From Burkholderiales bacterium (lineage in GTDB: Bacteria; Pseudomonadota; Gammaproteobacteria; Burkholderiales; Casimicrobiaceae), in the NCBI GenBank assembly GCA_905339295.1, contig CAJPFI010000024.1:1-64000 (forward strand): 64,000 nucleotides of DNA, read 5' to 3'. Below the pieces are notes generated by a model. That model was not told the DNA's origin, searched no databases, and saw nothing but the letters and a program-made list of their open reading frames with translations. Shown one piece after another: positions 26,914 to 36,003 of the stretch (positions within the stretch are counted from its first letter, which is position 1; the number at the start of each line of letters is the position of its first letter). The position numbers and the translations under genes are program-made.

Positions 26914-26924
26914 GACATGCCGTG

Positions 26925-27923
26925 CTACTTCAGCGCGGGCTCCGGGACCTTGACGTTGAGCTCGTTCCAGAACTTCGCGGCGCCCGGGTGCAGCGGGCCG
27001 ATGTTGCCCTCGAGCGGATTGGCGCGGTTCAGGTTGGCGCCCTTGAACGCCATCCCGACCTTGCTGACCGCGCCGTCCGAGTAGGCGAGGCGCGTGAACT
27101 CGTAGACGAGCTCGTTGGGAACGTCCTTGTGCGCGATCAGGAAGCCGGCGTTGCCGAACAGCGTGACGTCCCTCTCCTGCCCCTTGTAGGTGCCCGCCTT
27201 GACGACGACCTTCTGGTAGAACGGGTACTTGTCGAGGAACTTCGAGCGCTCGAGCTCGGGACCGAAGTCCACGAGGTTGATCGGACGGCTCGCCGCGACC
27301 TCGTCGACCACCGCGGCGGGCACCGAGCCCAGCCGGCTGAACGCCTGGATCTTGCCGTCGAGCAGCTGCGACGGATAGTCCTGGTGGCCTTCCATGCGGA
27401 TGCGCACGTCGTTCTTCATGCCGACGTGGTCGAGGAACAGCGACATCGCCATCGTCGACCCGGAGCCCGGGGCGCCGATCGCGAACGTCTGGCCCTTGAG
27501 GTCCGACGCCGTACGGATGTTGTCCTTCTGCAGCGCGATCACGTGGTTGGCCATCGGCGGCGTCACGACGCCGATCACGCGCCAGTTGCGCATCGGCTTG
27601 TCGAACGGCTTCTCGCCGTTCCAGGCCTGCGACATCGTCTCGGGCTGCGTCATGCCGAACTGCGCCTGCCCGGACTCGACCCGGCGCAGGTTCTCGAACC
27701 CGCCGCCCGACGTGCTGGGCGACACGCGCAGGATCTTCGAGTTCTCGTTGATGAAGTTCGCGAGCGGCGCCGCGATCATGTAGTAGGTGCCGGTCACGCC
27801 GCCGGTCGTGATCTGCGTGGCGGTCTGGGCGGCCGCGGTCGCGGCCCCCCCGGCAGCGCCGAGCGCGAGCGCCGCGGCGGCCAGTGCCTGGGCAGCGTTG
27901 CGGGCAAAGGGAATGCGACTCAT
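26925..27923 (-). CDS. TAXI family TRAP transporter solute-binding receptor
   Basis: Periplasmic receptor of 332 residues that delivers a small carboxylate to the TRAP permease. A signal peptide (hydrophobic ALAAAALALGAAGGAATAAAQ) precedes the family motif TGGVTGTYYMIAAPLANFI. Further conserved parts include SGGGFENLRRVESGQAQFGM and the APGSGSTM ligand loop. The start at 27923 has a very strong ribosome site (AGGAGGA). It is the first gene of the reverse operon; a divergent LysR regulator lies 171 bases away. Confidence 0.93.
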   Translation of the reverse strand: MSRIPFARNAAQALAAAALALGAAGGAATAAAQTATQITTGGVTGTYYMIAAPLANFINENSKILRVSPSTSGGGFENLRRVESGQAQFGMTQPETMSQAWNGEKPFDKPMRNWRVIGVVTPPMANHVIALQKDNIRTASDLKGQTFAIGAPGSGSTMAMSLFLDHVGMKNDVRIRMEGHQDYPSQLLDGKIQAFSRLGSVPAAVVDEVAASRPINLVDFGPELERSKFLDKYPFYQKVVVKAGTYKGQERDVTLFGNAGFLIAHKDVPNELVYEFTRLAYSDGAVSKVGMAFKGANLNRANPLEGNIGPLHPGAAKFWNELNVKVPEPALK

Positions 27924-28054
27924 GGGTTCCTCCTGTGACGCGGGGTTCCGGGTCCCGGTGAGCGCGCCGCCTCGCGCGATCGATGCGTTGTTCGAACTTG
28001 TCGACCCGATCGCGGCTATACTACTCATCGACGATTCATCATAGCAAATTGTAT

Positions 28055-28078
28055 TATTTGATCCGATTCGATCAAATA
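28055..28078. promoter_or_regulatory. Inverted repeat, candidate LysR operator
   Basis: Arms TATTTGATC and GATCAAATA (9 bases, perfect) separated by six bases, in an AT-rich patch between the divergent TAXI and LysR genes, ending 16 bases before the LysR ATG. It contains the T-N11-A pattern of LysR sites. Its position suggests autorepression of the regulator and ligand-dependent control of the transport operon. Confidence 0.6.
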
Positions 28079-28094
28079 TCGTGATGCACGGCCG

Positions 28095-29066
28095 ATGACG
28101 CTCAAGCACCTGGAAGCGCTCTACTGGGTCTGGCGACTCGGGAGCTTCACCGCGGCCTCCGAGCGGCTGCACTCGACGCAGTCGGCCATCTCGATGCGCA
28201 TCCGCGACCTCGAGGAGGCCCTCGGGCAGGAGCTGTTCGACCGCACGGCGCGTGCCGCCCGACTCACCGCCAAGGGCCAGGAGCTCGTCGGCTACGCCGA
28301 GCGGGTGATGGAACTGATGGCGGAGATCAAGGCGCGCATCGGCGACCCGACGATCGTGTCCGGCATCGTCCGCGTCGGCGTCACCGAGTACGTGGCGCTC
28401 ACCTGGCTTCCGGACCTGGTGCGCGAGCTCAACGCCCGCTACCCGAGGGTGACGCTGGAAATGAACGTCGACCTCACGCTTTCCTTGCTGGAGAAGCTGC
28501 GGGGCGGCGAGATCGACCTCGCCCTTCTCCCCGGCCCGATCGCGCAGCCCGGGCTTCGCAACATCTCGCTCGGGCTCGTCGAGTTCGCGTGGATGGCCAG
28601 CCCCGCGCTCAAGATTCCCGACCGCAGCCTGACGCCGCGCGACCTCGACAACTGGCCGATCCTGACGCTGTCGAAGACGTCCAATCTGTACGCGGTGCTG
28701 GAGCGATGGTTCGAGGAGTCCGGCGCCGTCGGACGCCGGACCGACACCTGCAACAGCCTTTCGGTCCTCGCGTCCTGGACGATCGCCGGGCTCGGCATCG
28801 GCTACCTGCCGGTCGCGCATTTCGGCCGCGACATCCGCGCGGGACGGTTGCGCATCGTCGACGTGACGCCGAGGCTGCCGGACATCGAGTACGTCGCGGC
28901 GCTGGACCTTCGCCATCCGCAGCCGCTCACGCAGTCGGTGGCGGAGCTCGCGGTGGCGGTCAGCGACTTCGAGCGCAGGACGCCCGGGCCCGCGGTTCCG
29001 GCGAAGCCGGCCCCGGCCGCGAACGGCCCGCGTCGAAAATCGGCGGCGGGCGGCCGTGCGCGCTGA
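28095..29066 (+). CDS. LysR-family transcriptional regulator 1
   Basis: 323-residue regulator with an N-terminal winged helix (LEALYWVWRLGSFTAASERL then HSTQSAISMRIRDLEEALG) and a C-terminal periplasmic-binding-protein-like effector domain starting near GIVRVGVTEYVAL. It is divergent from the TAXI-TRAP operon and separated by an AT-rich region with a 9+9 palindrome, so it very likely regulates that operon in response to the transported acid or a product. The last 25 residues are Pro/Ala/Arg-rich and not part of the fold. Confidence 0.92.
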   Translation: MTLKHLEALYWVWRLGSFTAASERLHSTQSAISMRIRDLEEALGQELFDRTARAARLTAKGQELVGYAERVMELMAEIKARIGDPTIVSGIVRVGVTEYVALTWLPDLVRELNARYPRVTLEMNVDLTLSLLEKLRGGEIDLALLPGPIAQPGLRNISLGLVEFAWMASPALKIPDRSLTPRDLDNWPILTLSKTSNLYAVLERWFEESGAVGRRTDTCNSLSVLASWTIAGLGIGYLPVAHFGRDIRAGRLRIVDVTPRLPDIEYVAALDLRHPQPLTQSVAELAVAVSDFERRTPGPAVPAKPAPAANGPRRKSAAGGRAR

Positions 29067-29198
29067 CACGCGGCTGGCGCCAAGGGGAGCGCGCAGCGCA
29101 GGGACGCACGCATCGCGTTCCCGCCAGCGACGACCCGGCGACCGGCGCCGGCGCGCTCGCATGCGCCATGGCGGTCGACGAACCGCACCGGAGGCGCC

Positions 29199-29570
29199 AT
29201 GGACGCAAGCGCCGCGGACGCCTGGGTAGGCGACCTGCTCGCCGCGGTCGACGCGAAGGACGCCGACCGCTTCGTCGGCTTCCTGACCGAGGACGCCGCG
29301 TTCTCGTACGCGAACGCGCCGGCGGCGGTCGGCCGGGAGGCCGTGCACGCGGCCGTCACCGCGTTCTTCGCCGCGGTGCGCTCGCTCGCGCACACGCCTC
29401 GGCGCGTCTGGCCGGTGCCGGGTCACGTCGTCGTCGAGGGAACCGTGCGCTACGAGCGGCTCGACGGCCGCGTCGTGACGCTGCCGTTCGTCAACGTCCT
29501 CTCGCTCGAGGGCGAGCGGATCGACGACTACCGCGTCTACATCGACGGCTCGCCGCTCTTCGCGCCGTGA
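29199..29570 (+). CDS. SnoaL-like (NTF2 fold) small protein
   Basis: 123-residue protein with the pattern of the SnoaL/NTF2-like cone fold: an N-terminal helix (AWVGDLLAAVDAKDADRFVGF), LTEDAAFSYANAPAAVGREA, and a C-terminal strand pair VVTLPFVNVLSLEGERIDDY followed by RVYIDGSPLF. Members act as isomerases, hydratases or ligand binders; no catalytic residues decide between these here. It stands alone between two LysR genes. Confidence 0.75.
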   Translation: MDASAADAWVGDLLAAVDAKDADRFVGFLTEDAAFSYANAPAAVGREAVHAAVTAFFAAVRSLAHTPRRVWPVPGHVVVEGTVRYERLDGRVVTLPFVNVLSLEGERIDDYRVYIDGSPLFAP

Positions 29571-29649
29571 GCGCGCCGCGCACGGCCGATCGGGCCACAC
29601 GCCCCCTGCCCCGCCGATGCGCGCGGAGCGCGTGGGACAATCGCCGCCC

Positions 29650-30573
29650 ATGCCGATCCATTTCGACCTCGTCGACCTGCGCCTGATGGTGCACGTCGCC
29701 GAAGCGAACAGCCTCACCCGGGGCGCCGAGGCGTCGCACATCTCGCTCCCCGCGGCGAGCACGCGCATCAGGAACCTCGAGGAGAGCATCGGAACCAAGC
29801 TGCTCTACCGCACGAGCCAGGGCGTGACGCTGACGCCGCCGGGGCAGGCGTTCGTGCACCATGCGCGGACCGTGCTGGGACAGCTCGAGCACCTGCGCGG
29901 CGACCTTCAGGAGTACGCGCGCGGCATCAAGGGGCACCTGCGCGTCTTCGCGAACACGACGGCGCTCGGCGAGTTCCTGCCGCCGGTGCTGCGCAGCTAC
30001 CTGCTCTCCCATCCGGACGTCAACATCGACCTGCGCGAGCAGCTGTCGCACGACATCGTCCGGGCGGTGACCGACGGGAGGACCGACCTCGGCATCGTCG
30101 CGGGCCTCGTGCGCACCGAGAACCTCGAGACGCTTCCCTACCGGCGCGACAGGCTGGTGCTCGTCGTGCCGCGGACGCACCGGCTGGCCGGCGCCGCGTC
30201 GGTCGCCTTCGCCGACACGCTCGACGAGGACCACGTCGGCCTGCACGAGTCGAGCGCCATCCACGTGTTCCTGCGGCAGGTCTGCGACCAGTTGCACCGG
30301 CCGCTCAAGCTGCGCATCCAGGTGGGCAACTTCGAGGCCGCCTGCCGGATGGTCGAGGCCGGCGTCGGCGTGGCGATCCTGCCCCGGTCCGCGGCGCGGC
30401 GGCATGCGCAGGCGATGGACATCGCGATCGTTGCGCTGTCGGATCCCTGGGCGATACGCGAGATGCTGATCTGCATGCGCAGCCTCGATGCGCTGCCCGT
30501 GTTCGCGCGCGAGCTGGTGGACCTGCTGGTCGAGGACGCGCGTCGTGCCGCCACGCAGGACGAGGCGCACTGA
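29650..30573 (+). CDS. LysR-family transcriptional regulator 2
   Basis: 307-residue regulator. The helix-turn-helix runs through LRLMVHVAEANSLTRGAEAS and PAASTRIRNLEESIGTKLLY, followed by the effector domain from GHLRVFANTTALGEFLPPVL. The ATG at 29650 (MPIHFDLVDL) is chosen because it starts the conserved domain; an ATG 11 codons upstream is possible. It precedes fadD on the same strand by about 200 bases; a target cannot be named. Confidence 0.9.
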   Translation: MPIHFDLVDLRLMVHVAEANSLTRGAEASHISLPAASTRIRNLEESIGTKLLYRTSQGVTLTPPGQAFVHHARTVLGQLEHLRGDLQEYARGIKGHLRVFANTTALGEFLPPVLRSYLLSHPDVNIDLREQLSHDIVRAVTDGRTDLGIVAGLVRTENLETLPYRRDRLVLVVPRTHRLAGAASVAFADTLDEDHVGLHESSAIHVFLRQVCDQLHRPLKLRIQVGNFEAACRMVEAGVGVAILPRSAARRHAQAMDIAIVALSDPWAIREMLICMRSLDALPVFARELVDLLVEDARRAATQDEAH

Positions 30574-30771
30574 GGCGGCGGGCCAGGACGCGTCGGCGGG
30601 CGGCTCGAGATCGCGGCCGTCGCGCGGGTCGGCGGCGATTGGGCGCAGTATGCAGGGTGTGCCGGCCAGAGCCGCCGCCTCCCCGGGGCGGCCGGGACGA
30701 CCGTCGACCGGGCCGCCCTCCGCGGCTGCCCCGGACCGAAGCACCAAGTCAGGCAGCGGCAGGAGGCGATG

Positions 30772-32460
30772 ATGGCGGACCGGATCTGGCTCAGGAGCTA
30801 CCCCGTCGGCATGCCCGCCGAGATCGACGCCGACGCGTTCGGGTCGATCCCGGACCTGCTCGGGAAGATCGCCGTCAAGTTCGCCGGCCGACCGGCCTTC
30901 CACAATCTCGGCCGCACCGTGAGCTATGCCGAGCTGGAGCGGCTGTCGCGCGACTTCGCCGCGTTCCTGCAGACACTGCCCGGCATGGGCAAGGGCGATC
31001 GCGTGGCCATCATGTCGCCCAACCTGCTGCAGTACCCGGTGGCGCTGTTCGGCATCCTGCGCGCCGGCATGACCGTGGTGAACGTCAATCCGCTCTACAC
31101 GCCGCGCGAGCTCGAGCACCAGCTCAAGGACTCCGGCGCCAAGGCGATCGTCATCCTCGAGAACTTCGCGAGCGTGCTGCAGCAGGTCGTCGCGAGCACG
31201 CCGGTCGAGCACGTGATCACTACCCAGATCGGCGACATGCTGCCGAGGCCGAAGCGCTGGCTCGTCAATCTCGTGATCAAGAAGGTGAAGAAGATGGTGC
31301 CGGCCTGGCGCATCGAGCGCGCCATCCGGTTCAGGACGGCGCTCGCGCGCGGCGCGGCGACGGCGCTCCGGCCGGTCGAGGTGTCACGCGAGGATCTCGC
31401 GTTCCTGCAGTACACCGGCGGCACCACCGGCCTGTCGAAGGGCGCGATGCTCACCCACCGCAACATCCTCGCCAACCTCGAGCAGACCGGCGTGTGGGTC
31501 TCGGCCAGCTTCAGGGAGGGCGCCGAGGTCGTCATCGCCCCGCTGCCGATGTACCACATCTTCTGCCTCACCTCGACGCTGTCGTTCATGAAGTGGGGCA
31601 GCCTGATCGTGCTCGTCACCAATCCGCGCGACCTGCCGGCCCTTGTCAAGGAGCTCGGACGATGGAAGTGGAGCGTCATGACCGGCGTCAACACGCTGTT
31701 CAACGGTCTGCTGAACGCACCGGGCTTCGACAAGCTCGACTTCTCCACGCTGAAGGTCGTGGTCGGCGGCGGCGCGGCCGTCCAGAAGCCGGTGGCCGAG
31801 CGCTGGGAGCAGGCCACGCGGCGGGGCATCACCGAGGCCTACGGCCTGACCGAGGCCTCGCCCGGCGTCTGCGCCAATCCGCTGGGCGCGCCGTGGAGGG
31901 GCACGATCGGCCTGCCTTTCCCGTCCACCGACGTGTCGATCCGCGGCGCCGACTTCGCTGAACTCCCGCCGTGGACCGGCGAAGGCGACATCGAGAAGCA
32001 CACCGGCGAGATATGCGTGCGCGGCCCGCAGGTGATGAAGGGCTACTGGAACAACGCGGCGGAAACCGCCAAGGTGATGCAGGACGGCTGGCTCAAGACC
32101 GGCGACGTCGGTCATCTGGATGCCGACGGCTACTTCACGATCACCGACCGCAAGAAGGACATGATCCTGGTGTCCGGGTTCAACGTCTACCCGAACGAGA
32201 TCGAGAGCGTGGTCGCCATGCATCCGGGCGTGCTCGAATGCGGGGTGGTGGGCGTGCCCGACGCCAGGACGGGCGAGGCGGTGAAGGTGGTGATCGTGAG
32301 GAAGGATCCGGGGCTCACGCCGGACGCGGTGCTCGAGCACTGCAGGCTCCAGCTCACCGGCTACAAGCTGCCGCGCCACGTGGAGTTCCGCGACGCGTTG
32401 CCGAAGACGCCGATCGGGAAGGTCCTGCGGCGGGAGTTGCGCGGCACGCCGAATCCGTAG
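30772..32460 (+). CDS. fadD: Long-chain-fatty-acid--CoA ligase
   Basis: Activates fatty acids to acyl-CoA at the inner membrane. The 562-residue ANL enzyme has YTGGTTGLSKGAMLTHRN, ITEAYGLTEASPGVCANPLG, the FadD-type linker WLKTGDVGHLDADGYFTITD with RKKDMILVSGFNVYPNEIE, and the catalytic lysine in PKTPIGKVLRREL. The Shine-Dalgarno AGGAGG at 30761-30766 sits five bases before the second of two adjacent ATG codons (30772), so that one is preferred over 30769. Compared with the 510-residue synthetase of the mutase operon it has the full FadD layout. Confidence 0.9.
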   Translation: MADRIWLRSYPVGMPAEIDADAFGSIPDLLGKIAVKFAGRPAFHNLGRTVSYAELERLSRDFAAFLQTLPGMGKGDRVAIMSPNLLQYPVALFGILRAGMTVVNVNPLYTPRELEHQLKDSGAKAIVILENFASVLQQVVASTPVEHVITTQIGDMLPRPKRWLVNLVIKKVKKMVPAWRIERAIRFRTALARGAATALRPVEVSREDLAFLQYTGGTTGLSKGAMLTHRNILANLEQTGVWVSASFREGAEVVIAPLPMYHIFCLTSTLSFMKWGSLIVLVTNPRDLPALVKELGRWKWSVMTGVNTLFNGLLNAPGFDKLDFSTLKVVVGGGAAVQKPVAERWEQATRRGITEAYGLTEASPGVCANPLGAPWRGTIGLPFPSTDVSIRGADFAELPPWTGEGDIEKHTGEICVRGPQVMKGYWNNAAETAKVMQDGWLKTGDVGHLDADGYFTITDRKKDMILVSGFNVYPNEIESVVAMHPGVLECGVVGVPDARTGEAVKVVIVRKDPGLTPDAVLEHCRLQLTGYKLPRHVEFRDALPKTPIGKVLRRELRGTPNP

Positions 32461-32613
32461 CGTCGCCTCTGCACCGGCACCCGGCGGGGCAGGGAAAACG
32501 TCACGTCGGGCACAACGTCGATCGCGCGGAACCTGCCGCCAGGAACCCTCCGACGGATGCGAAGGCCCGCGGACTCCTCCCGAACGCCGGGCAGGCTCCT
32601 CTCGCCACTGACG

Positions 32614-33510
32614 ATGCGGGCCCTGCCCCGCGGACGCTCGCCGGGGCTGGTCCGGCTCCTTGTCGTCGCCCTCGTCCAGTGGGGAGCGGGGATCGCCCAT
32701 GCCGACGATCCGGCCACGAACGCCGCATCGCTGCACGCCAGGTACGAGTCGCTGCGCGAGCGATTGAGCGACAACCCGTACGGGACCCCGATCCACGTGG
32801 AATCGCGTCAGGCCGCGGACCATCTGGAAGGTGACCTGTACGGCGTGATCGATCATCCGTTCGCGACCGTGAGTCCGGCGCTGAAGGGGACCGCTCACTG
32901 GTGCGACATCCTCGTCCTGCATCTCAATGTCAAGGATTGCCGGCCCTCGGATCAGGGATCGACGAGCTCGCTCGCGGTGTTCGTCGGCGGCAAGCACGCC
33001 CGCACGGCGGACGCGGCGACGCGCATGGACTACGCCTATCGCACCGTCGCCGACGCGCCCGATTACCTTCGGATCATGCTGGTCGCCGACGCGGGTCCCT
33101 TCGGGACAAGGGAGTACCGGATCATGCTCGAAGCGATTCCGCTGGGGCGCGAGCAGGCCTTTGTCCACCTCGGCTATTCCTATGCGTACGGCCCCATCGC
33201 CCGGTTCGCGGTCGAGGTCTATCTCCAGACGATCGGGCACGCCAAGGTGGGCTTCACCGTCACCGGATGGCGGCCCGACGGCCGGCCCATCCACGTCGGT
33301 GGCGTCCGTGGCGTGGTGGAACGCAACGCGATGCGCTATTACCTGGCCGTCGTCGCCCACCTCGGCGCTCTGTCCGACGTGCCGCACGAGCAGTTCGACA
33401 AGCGCCTGCGCGACTGGTTTGCCTTCACGGAGCGGTACCCCCGCCAGCTGCACGAGCTGGAGCGGGACGAATACCTGAGCATCAAACGCGGGATGGATCG
33501 GCGTCCGTAA
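32614..33510 (+). CDS. Exported protein of unknown function
   Basis: About 298 residues from the ATG at 32614, which directly precedes a signal peptide (RLLVVALVQWGAGIAHA, cleavage before DDPAT); an ATG 19 codons upstream would bury it. The mature part is soluble-looking, with a cysteine pair in AHWCDILVLHLNVKDCRPSD and aromatic-rich strands such as QAFVHLGYSYAYGPIARFAV. I do not recognise a family. It follows fadD by 153 bases on the same strand and might be an outer-membrane or periplasmic accessory, but nothing shows this directly. Confidence 0.7.
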   Translation: MRALPRGRSPGLVRLLVVALVQWGAGIAHADDPATNAASLHARYESLRERLSDNPYGTPIHVESRQAADHLEGDLYGVIDHPFATVSPALKGTAHWCDILVLHLNVKDCRPSDQGSTSSLAVFVGGKHARTADAATRMDYAYRTVADAPDYLRIMLVADAGPFGTREYRIMLEAIPLGREQAFVHLGYSYAYGPIARFAVEVYLQTIGHAKVGFTVTGWRPDGRPIHVGGVRGVVERNAMRYYLAVVAHLGALSDVPHEQFDKRLRDWFAFTERYPRQLHELERDEYLSIKRGMDRRP

Positions 33511-33901
33511 CGCCGCGGCTTCCTTCCAACCACGCGCCCCGCGCCCTCGTCGCCGGCGTCAGCCGCAGCTCCAACCGCACCCCTGTCGCAGATCCGAGGC
33601 TCTCCACCGCGGCACGCGCCGAGCGCCTGTCACTGCCGAACCGCGGTCGACCCGGGCGGATCGCCGCCGCCATGCCGGGGGACGGTGGCCGCGACGGCTC
33701 GCGACTCCTTGTGAAATACTCCCGCTCTGCGCGGGAGGGAGCCGCTGCAGCGTGTCGCGGCGCAGTCCGTGCGCGGAAGGCGCGGACCGCGCGCCGCGAC
33801 CATCTCGCGTGGCCGGCGCAGTGCCGGGCCCGACAGCCGCGGGTGCGGCCGCCGGCTGCCGCCCGCCCTGGAAGGCATGGCGTCGAAGCAGGAGGGCAAT
33901 C
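33511..33901 (+). other. Intergenic region before the alpha/beta hydrolase gene
   Basis: No gene is supported in these 391 bases. A short perfect hairpin, CTCCCGC / GCGGGAG with a five-base loop (33719-33737), and a slightly AT-richer patch before it (33708-33720) are the only structure seen. Confidence 0.4.
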
Positions 33902-34708
33902 GTGCGATTCGCGCAGACTCGACTTGCGACCGGCCCACGGATCCACTATGCCGAGCAGGGCGATGCCGGCGGCGAAGCGATCGTGTTCCTGCACGGCTGG
34001 CCCGACTCCTGGTTCTCGTTCAGCCGGGTGCTGCCGTCGCTGCCGACGCAGTACCGCTGCTTCGTTCCCGATCAACGCGGTTTCGGCGACTCGGAACGTC
34101 CCGAGCGCGGCTATGCCACGCGCGACCTCGCGGCCGATGCCGTCGCCTTCCTGGACGCGGTCGGCATCGGGCGCGCGACCATCGTGGGGCACTCGATGGG
34201 AAGCTTCGTCGCGCGACAGGTCGCCATCGCTTCCCCTGACCGGGTCGCGCGACTGGCGCTGATCGGCAGCGGCTGGTCGTCGAGGAATCCGGTGACGCTC
34301 GAGGTTCAGGCATCGCTGCGCGACCTTGCCGATCCCGTGCCGATGGCGTTCGCGCGCGACTTCCAGGCGGGCACCGTCCACCGATCGGTACCCGGGCCGT
34401 TCTTCGAGCGGATCGTCGCGGAGAGCCTGAAGCTGCCGGCCCGTCTCTGGCGCGACGTGCTCGACGGCCTGATGGAATACGACGATCTCGGTGAGCTGTC
34501 CCGGATCGCGGCCCCGACGCTCCTGGTGTGGGGAGAGCGCGACGCCTTGTTTCCGAGGGAGGATCAGGACCGTCTGTTGGCTGCGATCCCCGGCGCCACG
34601 CTGCGGATCCATCCGGAAACCGGCCACTGCCCGAACTGGGAGTGCCCGGAGCAGGTCGGCGCCGATCTCGTCGCGTTCATGTCGGCGCATCCGGCGAGCC
34701 CGCGATAG
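33902..34708 (+). CDS. Alpha/beta-fold hydrolase
   Basis: 268-residue serine hydrolase. The oxyanion motif FLHGWPDSWFS, a conserved acid-loop region DQRGFGDSERPE, the nucleophile elbow GHSMGS, LLVWGERDALFPRED and the catalytic histidine in ETGHCPNWECPEQV are all in order. The start is a GTG at 33902, fixed by a perfect AGGAGG at 33890-33895 with six-base spacing; no ATG fits. Similar proteins are esterases, epoxide hydrolases or lactonases, and the substrate is unknown. It converges with the Crp/Fnr gene. Confidence 0.85.
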   Translation: MRFAQTRLATGPRIHYAEQGDAGGEAIVFLHGWPDSWFSFSRVLPSLPTQYRCFVPDQRGFGDSERPERGYATRDLAADAVAFLDAVGIGRATIVGHSMGSFVARQVAIASPDRVARLALIGSGWSSRNPVTLEVQASLRDLADPVPMAFARDFQAGTVHRSVPGPFFERIVAESLKLPARLWRDVLDGLMEYDDLGELSRIAAPTLLVWGERDALFPREDQDRLLAAIPGATLRIHPETGHCPNWECPEQVGADLVAFMSAHPASPR

Positions 34709-34742
34709 GCGCGATCGCCGGATATCGGTCGCGGATGCGGCG

Positions 34743-35444
34743 CTAACCCTGCGCGCGATCGAACACCGATTTCACGATCTGGTAGCAGGTGCAGGACGAC
34801 GCCTTGAGCCCCTTGGCGTCCAGCACCCGCAGCGAGCCGCGCGAATAGCTGATCAGGCCGCGTTTCCTGAGCGCGCCGGCCGCCTCCGTGACCCCCTCGC
34901 GCCGCAGGCCCAGCATGTGCGCCAGGAACTCCTGCGTCAGCAGGAATTCGTCCGATCCCACGCGATCCCGCGTCATCAGCAGCCAGCGGGCCAGGCGCGC
35001 TTCCGCATCGTGAAAACGGTTGCAGGCCGCGGTCTGCGAAATCTGCGCCATCAGCGCGTAGGTGTACCGGTACAGCGCGTCCCGCAGCGGCCGATTCCGG
35101 TCGAACTCGATGCGGAATGGCGCCGAGGCCATGCGCAGCGCGTCGCCACCGCCCTGGACGAGCGCCCTGACCCCGGAAACGCCCATGCCCAGGATGAACG
35201 GCATTCCGGCCATGCCCTCGTTGCCCACCATGCCGACTTCGAGCGTGCGGCGCTTGTCGACCGCGGTAAGCAGCGACACGAGGCAGCCGAGCGGAAAGTA
35301 GACGTGCCGTATTGCCTTCCGGGGCTCGTAGAGCACCTGCCCGAAACCCAGGGTCACCGGCTCGAGATCTCGCTCGAGGCGGCGGAAATCCTTCGTCGGA
35401 ATGCTGGCCAGCACCCGATTGCCCATGTGCGTTCGAACGGTCAT
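34743..35444 (-). CDS. Crp/Fnr-family transcriptional regulator
   Basis: 233-residue regulator with an N-terminal cyclic-nucleotide-binding-like barrel (GQVLYEPRKAIRHVYFPLGC, VGNEGMAGMP) and a C-terminal winged helix (LTQEFLAHMLGLRREGVTEA). It lacks the N-terminal cysteines of FNR, so it is not an iron-sulfur oxygen sensor of that type. This subgroup is common in betaproteobacteria; the effector is unknown. The C-terminus has a CTC pair (SSCTCYQIV). Confidence 0.88.
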   Translation of the reverse strand: MTVRTHMGNRVLASIPTKDFRRLERDLEPVTLGFGQVLYEPRKAIRHVYFPLGCLVSLLTAVDKRRTLEVGMVGNEGMAGMPFILGMGVSGVRALVQGGGDALRMASAPFRIEFDRNRPLRDALYRYTYALMAQISQTAACNRFHDAEARLARWLLMTRDRVGSDEFLLTQEFLAHMLGLRREGVTEAAGALRKRGLISYSRGSLRVLDAKGLKASSCTCYQIVKSVFDRAQG

Positions 35445-35944
35445 TCGGTGCTTTCTCGTCGTTCACCGGGCCTGCCGCAACGTCCGGACGACTTGCGATG
35501 GGTGTCGATGGAGACGCCGACGCTGACCGGATTCGTTGCGATGACATTGCCCGCGAGCGAGCATGCTGCGCCGAACGCGCGGCACTGTATGTGCGGCACC
35601 GCACCCGCCGTTCGCGCGCGCAACCACGCGCTGCCGCGTTTCCTTCCAGCGACGCGATGGTGACGCGAAGACGCACACGATGCCATGGGCGCGCGGACGT
35701 GCGAGCCGCGCGCCCCCGGCGAGTTCGCGATGCCCACCCGACTTCGAAGCGGTCGTACGGACATGTCGGGCGTTCTGCAGGTGCCGCCCGCGGCAGAGGC
35801 AGACGGCGTCCGGCCCGGTCCCCGGCGTCCGACCGCGTCAGCGCCGGCGAGCGCTCCCGGGCCGGGCGCACGCCCCCGAATCGTCGCGACGCGGTAATCG
35901 CCGGGGGGCGCCGCCGCCTTGGCGGTCCGGTTATTCGTAGCGGC

Positions 35945-35972
35945 TTGACACGTCCGTTGTTTCGATTATCAT
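35945..35972 (+). promoter_or_regulatory. Sigma-70 promoter of arsR-arsM
   Basis: A consensus -35 TTGACA (35945-35950) and -10 TATCAT (35967-35972) separated by 16 bases, about 32 bases before the arsR GTG start. It is one of the clearest promoters in the window, in an AT-rich patch. Confidence 0.75.
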
Positions 35973-35984
35973 AGAAATATCGAA
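35961..35984. promoter_or_regulatory. Candidate ArsR operator overlapping the -10 element
   Basis: Inverted repeat TTCGAT (35961-35966) and ATCGAA (35979-35984) with a 12-base spacer that covers the -10 hexamer. Binding there would block RNA polymerase, the expected mode of ArsR autorepression. A further small palindrome CAATATTG follows at 35985-35992. Confidence 0.55.
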
Positions 35985-36003
35985 CAATATTGAAAGAACG
36001 GTC

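Larger units (their letters stand above)
35445..36003 (+). other. Intergenic region between Crp/Fnr and arsR genes
   Basis: 559 bases between divergent genes. No coding region is supported. The last 60 bases hold the arsR promoter and operator described separately; the remaining 500 bases show no recognisable content. Confidence 0.5.

Noticed and set aside
24900-26918. TRAP permease start at 26918
   Set aside because: It would translate through a perfect 10-bp hairpin, adds a non-conserved Pro/Arg-rich leader and has no clear ribosome site. ATG 26855 fits the family better.
34743-35444. FNR-type oxygen sensor
   Set aside because: The N-terminal cysteines that bind the iron-sulfur cluster are missing; only the Crp/Fnr fold is supported.
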